Shown: in pieces, positions 59,669-64,000 of the stretch
Layout of the letters: the number at the start of each line of letters is the position of its first letter
Position numbering within the stretch: the stretch's first letter is position 1
Assembly: GCF_019175385.1 (NCBI RefSeq)
Contig: NC_083339.1
Span: forward strand, 82,014,120-82,078,119
Direction: 5' to 3'
Origin: Lycium barbarum
Taxonomy: Eukaryota; Streptophyta; Magnoliopsida; Solanales; Solanaceae
Length of the DNA stretch: 64,000 bases
Notes under the pieces: model-generated
Seen by the model: only the letters and a program-made list of their open reading frames with translations
Told to the model about the DNA's origin: nothing
The model's database searches: none
Made by a program: the position numbers and the translations under genes

Positions 59669-61560
59669 TACCTCTTCATAAGTCGACTTTTCTGTCACTT
59701 GAACATCATTTACTGGAACGATCCTAGTAGGATCTCCGACACATTTATGAAGCATCGAGACATGGAAAAGTAGGTGAACTGACTCCAAATCAGGAGGTAG
59801 ATCTAATTCATAAGCCACTTTGCCTACTTTGCGCACAATCTCATAAGGCCCAATATATCGGGGACTAAGCTTCCCTTTTTTGCCAAATCTCATAACGCCC
59901 TTCATTGGTGACACTTTTAAGAATACCCAATCTTTCACTTGGAACTCTAAGTCCTTTCGATGATTATCTGCATAGGACTTTTGATGACTTTTGGCTGCTA
60001 ATAACCGATCTTGTATCAGCTTAACTTTTTCTATGGCTTGCTGGACCAAGTCGGGCCCTATGAATTTAGTCTCTCCTACCTCAAACCACCCAATTGGGGA
60101 TCTACACTTTCGCCCATATAAAGCCTCATACGGTGCCATTTGGATGCTAGAATGATAGCTGTTGTTATAAGCAAATTCAATGAGTGGTAAGTGATCATCC
60201 CAATTACCTCTAAAATCTATCATACATGCCCGTAACATATCCTAAAGTACGATCAGCTTGTCCATCAGTCTGCGGGTGAAATGCTGTGCTAAGGCTCACA
60301 TGAATCCCCAAACCCTTTTGGAAGGACTTCCTAAAATTAGTTGTAAACTGAGTCCCTCTATCGGAGATAATAGATACCAGAACACCGTGAAGCCGCACTA
60401 TAAGTTTAACGTAAAGCTTTTCATAATCTTCTGCCACATATGTAGTTCTGATTGGTATGAAATGAACTGACTTCGTGAGTCTATCCACAATCACCCATAT
60501 ACAATCATACTTACGTCGAGAACGGGGTAAGCCTGTAATGAAGTCCATGTTAATTACTTCCCACTTCCAAGTTAGAATTTCTATAGCTTCCAACAATCCG
60601 CCCAGATTTTGGTGCTCGATTTTCACTTGTTGACAGTTGGGACATTGAGCTACAAATTCTGTTATATCTTTCTTCATCCAATTCCACCAATATATAGATT
60701 TAAGATCATGGTACATTTTCGTTGCTCCGAGGTGGACAGAATAGCAGGAGCAATGGGCTTCCCTCAATATTTGGTGGTGTAAACCTACCACATCAGGAAC
60801 ACATACTCTGCCTTGGCATCGAAGAATTCCATCTCCTGAGATCTCAATTGATGACCTCTCCTTCTGAGGGAGTGTATCTCTGTAATGCATTATCATGAGA
60901 TCTTCGTATTGTCGCTCGTTCACTTCCACTACTAGCGACGAGACTGCTGAATTCTGAATGGTAGTTCCCCTGTTACTTGAGTCCATTACTCGAACTCCTA
61001 GGATAGCTAACTGCTGGAGCTTGCGAGCCATTTCTCTTTTCTCTGGTCGTACATCACACAAAATTCCCATGGATCTACGGCTAAGAGCATCAGCCACAAC
61101 ATTTGCCTTTCCGAGGTGATACAGGATATTAACATCGTAATCTTTTAGCAATTCCAACCATCGTCGTTGCCATAAATTCAACTCCTTTTGCTTGAAGATA
61201 TACTGAAGGCTCTTATGATCCGTGTAAATATCCACCATTTTTAACTCATGCAAGGCAATCATAGTACGACGGTCACAAATCACAACTATGCAGCTTCTAT
61301 ATACTCTGCTAGCTATTACCAATTCACCAACGGGTGTAGACATCTCAAAAGGTTTGATCGACTCCAGTTTGACTCTAAACCGACCCGCAATATACGGAGT
61401 AACATATGACAATGTGGAGCCCGATCTATCAAAGCATATACATCATGACAAAATACCGATAATATACCTGGGACCACATCAGGAGAAGACTCAAGATCTT
61501 GGCGTCCAGCCAAAGCATAAATACGGTGCTGAGGACTGCTAGAACTGGGGACTCTCCCTC

Positions 61561-62852
61561 TGCCTCTACCATGGCTGACCAGCGCATGTGAACCTAGCCC
61601 CATAGGGCATATAGGATGAACATTCGGATACCGACCCTGAAGGCTGGGTCTTACCTCTACCACCAACTGAGGGGCAATCACGCATAATATGGCCTGGCCG
61701 ACCACATGAATAACAAGCCTCTGAATCCAATCGGCACCGACCCCAATGTAACTTCCCACACTGGGAACATCATGGCATGGGTAGCCTCGCCTGACCCGAA
61801 TCACCCCTGAACTAAGAACCGGAAAAACTCTGACTCGGCCCGGAGTGAGTAGATCTATCAAATCTCTAGCCTTAAAACCGTGGAGGCGCACTAGACATAG
61901 AATGGCCTGAATGCCTCGAGGACTGTTGTCTGTTCCTGCCTCTATACTCACTCATTAGACCTGAAGACCTAGCCCTCTTGTTATACCCTCTATCATGCTC
62001 ACGGTCACTTCTTTGTTGTTGTAGGCTTTCTTCTAGATTTTCAGCATGGGCCTGAATGCATGAAATATCCATGTTGTCCTAAAGGGACGCAGTCAAGCAC
62101 CTATCCATCTAATGTGTTCCTAGGCCTTTCACAAATCGGTGCACTTGGTCACCCATATCCGCTACCATGGCCGAAGAATACCTAGCCAAAGAATTGAAGC
62201 GGAGACTATACTCTAAAGCACTCATGCTACCTTGCCTCAAATTTAAGAACTTATCGGCTCTAGCTCGCTGAACCTCTGGAGGCAAATAATGTCGTAGGAG
62301 AGCATCTACAAATTCTTGCCATACCAGGGGAAGCGCATTGGCTCCCCGTGAAGCCATCCAAACCGTATAACAATGAACCGCAACATCCCTCAATCTATAG
62401 GATGCTAACTCTACCGATTCGGTGTCCGAAGCATGTATAAACCGAAGCGTCCTCAACATTCCATCAATAAAATTCTGAGGGTCCTCATCTAACTTTGATC
62501 AAAAGAATTTCGGTAGGTTCAAGCTAATAAAATCACGGGCCCTTGCACTAACAGCCCTATCACCTTACCCTGTACTTTGCCGCTGAGTCTGGGCAGCAAC
62601 CAATTGAGTAAGCAAATGAATGACCTCTTTTACATCTTGGCCTGAAGCATCCGGTGGAGGAGCTGAAGGTGTTGGAGCTGGGGCTGAGGCTCCCTCACAC
62701 TCTTCAGAAATAGGCACTGAATGGGGGGACTGAGATTGAGCCTCATTCTGGGACTCACTTTCCTCTACAACTATTGGCGGTACTCTTTCAGCCCGCTTTT
62801 CTGCCACTGTCTTGCCCTTTTGAGCTGTCATAGCCTTTCTCTTTACAAGCAT
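61561..62852 (-). pseudogene. gag: gag of element J, broken by stops and frameshifts
   Basis: The start ATG at 62852 (MLVKRKAMTAQKGK) aligns with D gag (MPPKKAMAAQKG); an upstream ATG at 62867 is possible. Open pieces: 62852-62565 (Ser/Pro/Glu-rich, then HLLTQLVAAQ), 62459-62109 (gag domain: LRFIHASDTESVELASYRL, HYLPPEVQRARADKFL) and 62072-61872 (Arg-rich). The zinc-knuckle region lies about 61660-61790 but in shifted frames. J gag diverges more from D than A does. Not functional as it stands. Confidence 0.87.
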
Positions 62853-63059
62853 TGAAATACATAACACACGGTTAAAGAAAAAAGAATTTCTTATGGCATA
62901 GCTCTATCACATGATCTTATAAAGAAAAAAGGTCATTCATTCCTAAAATGCCCGCAGTCTCTTGTTTATAAGTGTGGCGCGCAACACACCCATAACCAAG
63001 ACTCTAGTGGACACAGCTCGTAGACACACCCTAGGACAGAATTTCTCTGATACCACTTT
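62853..63059 (-). other. Element J leader with PBS and GCGCGC-loop hairpin
   Basis: PBS-like TGGTATCAGAGA at 63044-63055 (last base changed from C). The hairpin at 62971-62990 reads on the minus strand GGTGTG, loop TTGCGCGC, CACACT: same place and size as in A, B, C and D, but with GCGCGC in place of GTGCAC in the loop. Confidence 0.85.
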
Positions 63060-64000
63060 TGTCACAACCCAACCGGAGGGCCGTGACGGGCACCCAGTGC
63101 TAACCCACCCGGGCACCTCTTATCATACTTTCACATTTACATCTAGGTGAGCCACATAGCTAAATCATACTTTCCATCCATTATTCATACTAATTTCATT
63201 GGGCAATAATACATATATATCATCATTAATAACAATGCTCATATAGATGTACATAAGCCGATGAGCCTAACAAAATGATATCCAAAATATAGGCCGACAG
63301 AGCCAAACACATCTAACCATATACACATGTCTACGAGCTTCTAAGGAGAGTATGTCATATCATATAGGCGGGACAGGACTCCACTATGCCCGTAAATATG
63401 TACACAAAAGAATAAGCACCAAAAGCTGTAACTCCGAAAGAAATGGAGCTCCGCTATGTAGTCCCTGGGTAATAAAGCTATGGATCAAGTCTATCTCCCT
63501 GGCCGCGTGTGGGCATGACGCAGCGTCCACAAACAAAAGGACGTAAGTACGAAGAATGTACTGAGTATGGAAAGCATGATCAACATCATTATGAAAGCAT
63601 AATAGACAACATAAGAAATAACATAGGATGGGAGATAGTAGTATCATCGTCACAAACACTTACTTGCTTTTCATAGGGACTTTCCATTTCTAATGCGTGA
63701 TTGTGTACATACATCCACATCCATATCCGTATTCATATCCGTACTCCTTTACATTTCGTATCCAATTTCGTATTCATATACATATCATTTACCTAGCATA
63801 CCCGTCCATGAAGGTTCGGTGGTTTCACATACCCGGCCATGCCAAGGCTCGGTGTCATACATACCTGGCCCTACCAAGGCTTAGTGTTATACATACCTCG
63901 CCCTACCAAGGCTCAGTGTTATCCGTACCCAACTGCAGTGGTGCGCGTGCAGTACATACATATATATATATATATATTCTACCCGGCCATATAAGCTCGG
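63060..64000 (-). mobile_element. 5' LTR of element J (runs off window)
   Basis: TGTCACAACCC at 63060. Matches the 3' LTR through CCCGGCCAT...AAGGCTCGGTG subrepeats (about 63800-63990) to the right edge. Triple hairpin 63501-63575, with the first and third stems partly eroded (GTACTT; CTGCG/CACAC). A (TA)n tract at 63958-63977. Confidence 0.9.

Larger units (their letters stand above)
56863..61560 (-). pseudogene. pol: pol of element J (protease remnant, RNase H tail, integrase, chromodomain), broken
   Basis: Sense order. Protease: LIDRAP at about 61420 shows a 1-base loss at the catalytic D-S-G, after which [11 protein letters not shown] is in another frame. At about 61232 protease sequence (HELKMVD) fuses in frame to the RNase H tail ([11 protein letters not shown], then LSRRS), deleting the whole RT. 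Integrase: HHCC finger (60755-60633, CPNC) and core with Asp in [10 protein letters not shown] (60545) and SDRGTQF (60362). The third acidic position reads GQADRT, with Asp for Glu, then the frame breaks near 60240. GPY/F-like LSPRYIGPYEI follows. LTR L splits YEEV from PIAILDRHVRRL; the chromodomain ends at the TGA 56863-56865. Confidence 0.9.
51186..64000 (-). mobile_element. Element J: decayed gag-pol chromovirus with nested solo LTRs K and L
   Basis: 3' LTR 51186-56655 (split by K), trailer, pol 56863 to about 61560 (split by L), gag about 61561-62852, leader and PBS (63044-63055), 5' LTR from 63060 to the window end. The two LTR starts match over their first 180 bases except for a tandem duplication in the 3' copy. 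Gag is broken by several stops and frameshifts, and pol lacks RT, so J is dead. The left flank of the insertion is TTATA; the right flank is outside the window. Confidence 0.92.

Overview
This window looks like flowering-plant nuclear heterochromatin, most likely from an asterid and plausibly Solanaceae. That placement is inferred from the style of its LTR families and is not tested. I found no host protein gene. Almost everything is Ty3/gypsy LTR retrotransposon sequence. The one well-preserved pol has a chromodomain after the integrase (Tekay/Del-type chromovirus). Primer-binding sites match the plant initiator-Met tRNA type (TGGTATCAGAGC). Most elements lie on the minus strand, so on the plus strand their LTRs read TGTCACGACCC...TGTAACA or TATAACA.

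Layout. 1-3687: 5' end of element A (gag start, leader, 3.06-kb 5' LTR). 3688-38007: an older LTR (E) split by insertions. Into E went B (5113-17615), a tandem LTR-int-LTR-int-LTR array with target duplication CAAAT, and C (17653-36288, duplication GATTA). C was in turn hit by D (21402-31138, duplication CCCGC). B has no gag or pol. C carries an unfamiliar acidic ORF in the gag position. D carries gag but no pol. 38008-41203: 3' end of a plus-strand element F (integrase tail, chromodomain, 3' LTR). 41204-42955: unassigned DNA with a minisatellite. 42996-45521: 3' end of minus-strand element G. 45584-51185: element H/I, gag/pol-less, with an LTR piece on each side. 51186-64000: element J, a decayed gag-pol chromovirus with two solo LTRs nested in it, K (53055-55972, duplication ATAAA) and L (57054-59668, duplication TACCT). 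J's 5' LTR runs off the right edge.

Two LTR groups occur. Group 1 is A, B, C, D, E, K (about 2.9-3.6 kb). Group 2 is F, G, H/I, J, L (about 2.3-2.6 kb). Despite strong divergence they share short modules in fixed order: a TATA box near the LTR start, an AG|GTATGTAA donor-like site, three consecutive hairpins with compensatory changes, and a hairpin next to the polypurine tract. The leaders share a block holding a hairpin with a GTGCAC or GCGCGC loop that resembles a retroviral dimerisation site. The gag-less elements keep this leader, which would explain mobilisation by proteins of relatives such as A or J. The most interesting material is these conserved RNA-like structures, the repeated intron-like cassettes in leaders and trailers, the 5S rRNA-derived segments inside C and D, the palindrome arrays upstream of the TATA box in group 2, and the three-LTR array.
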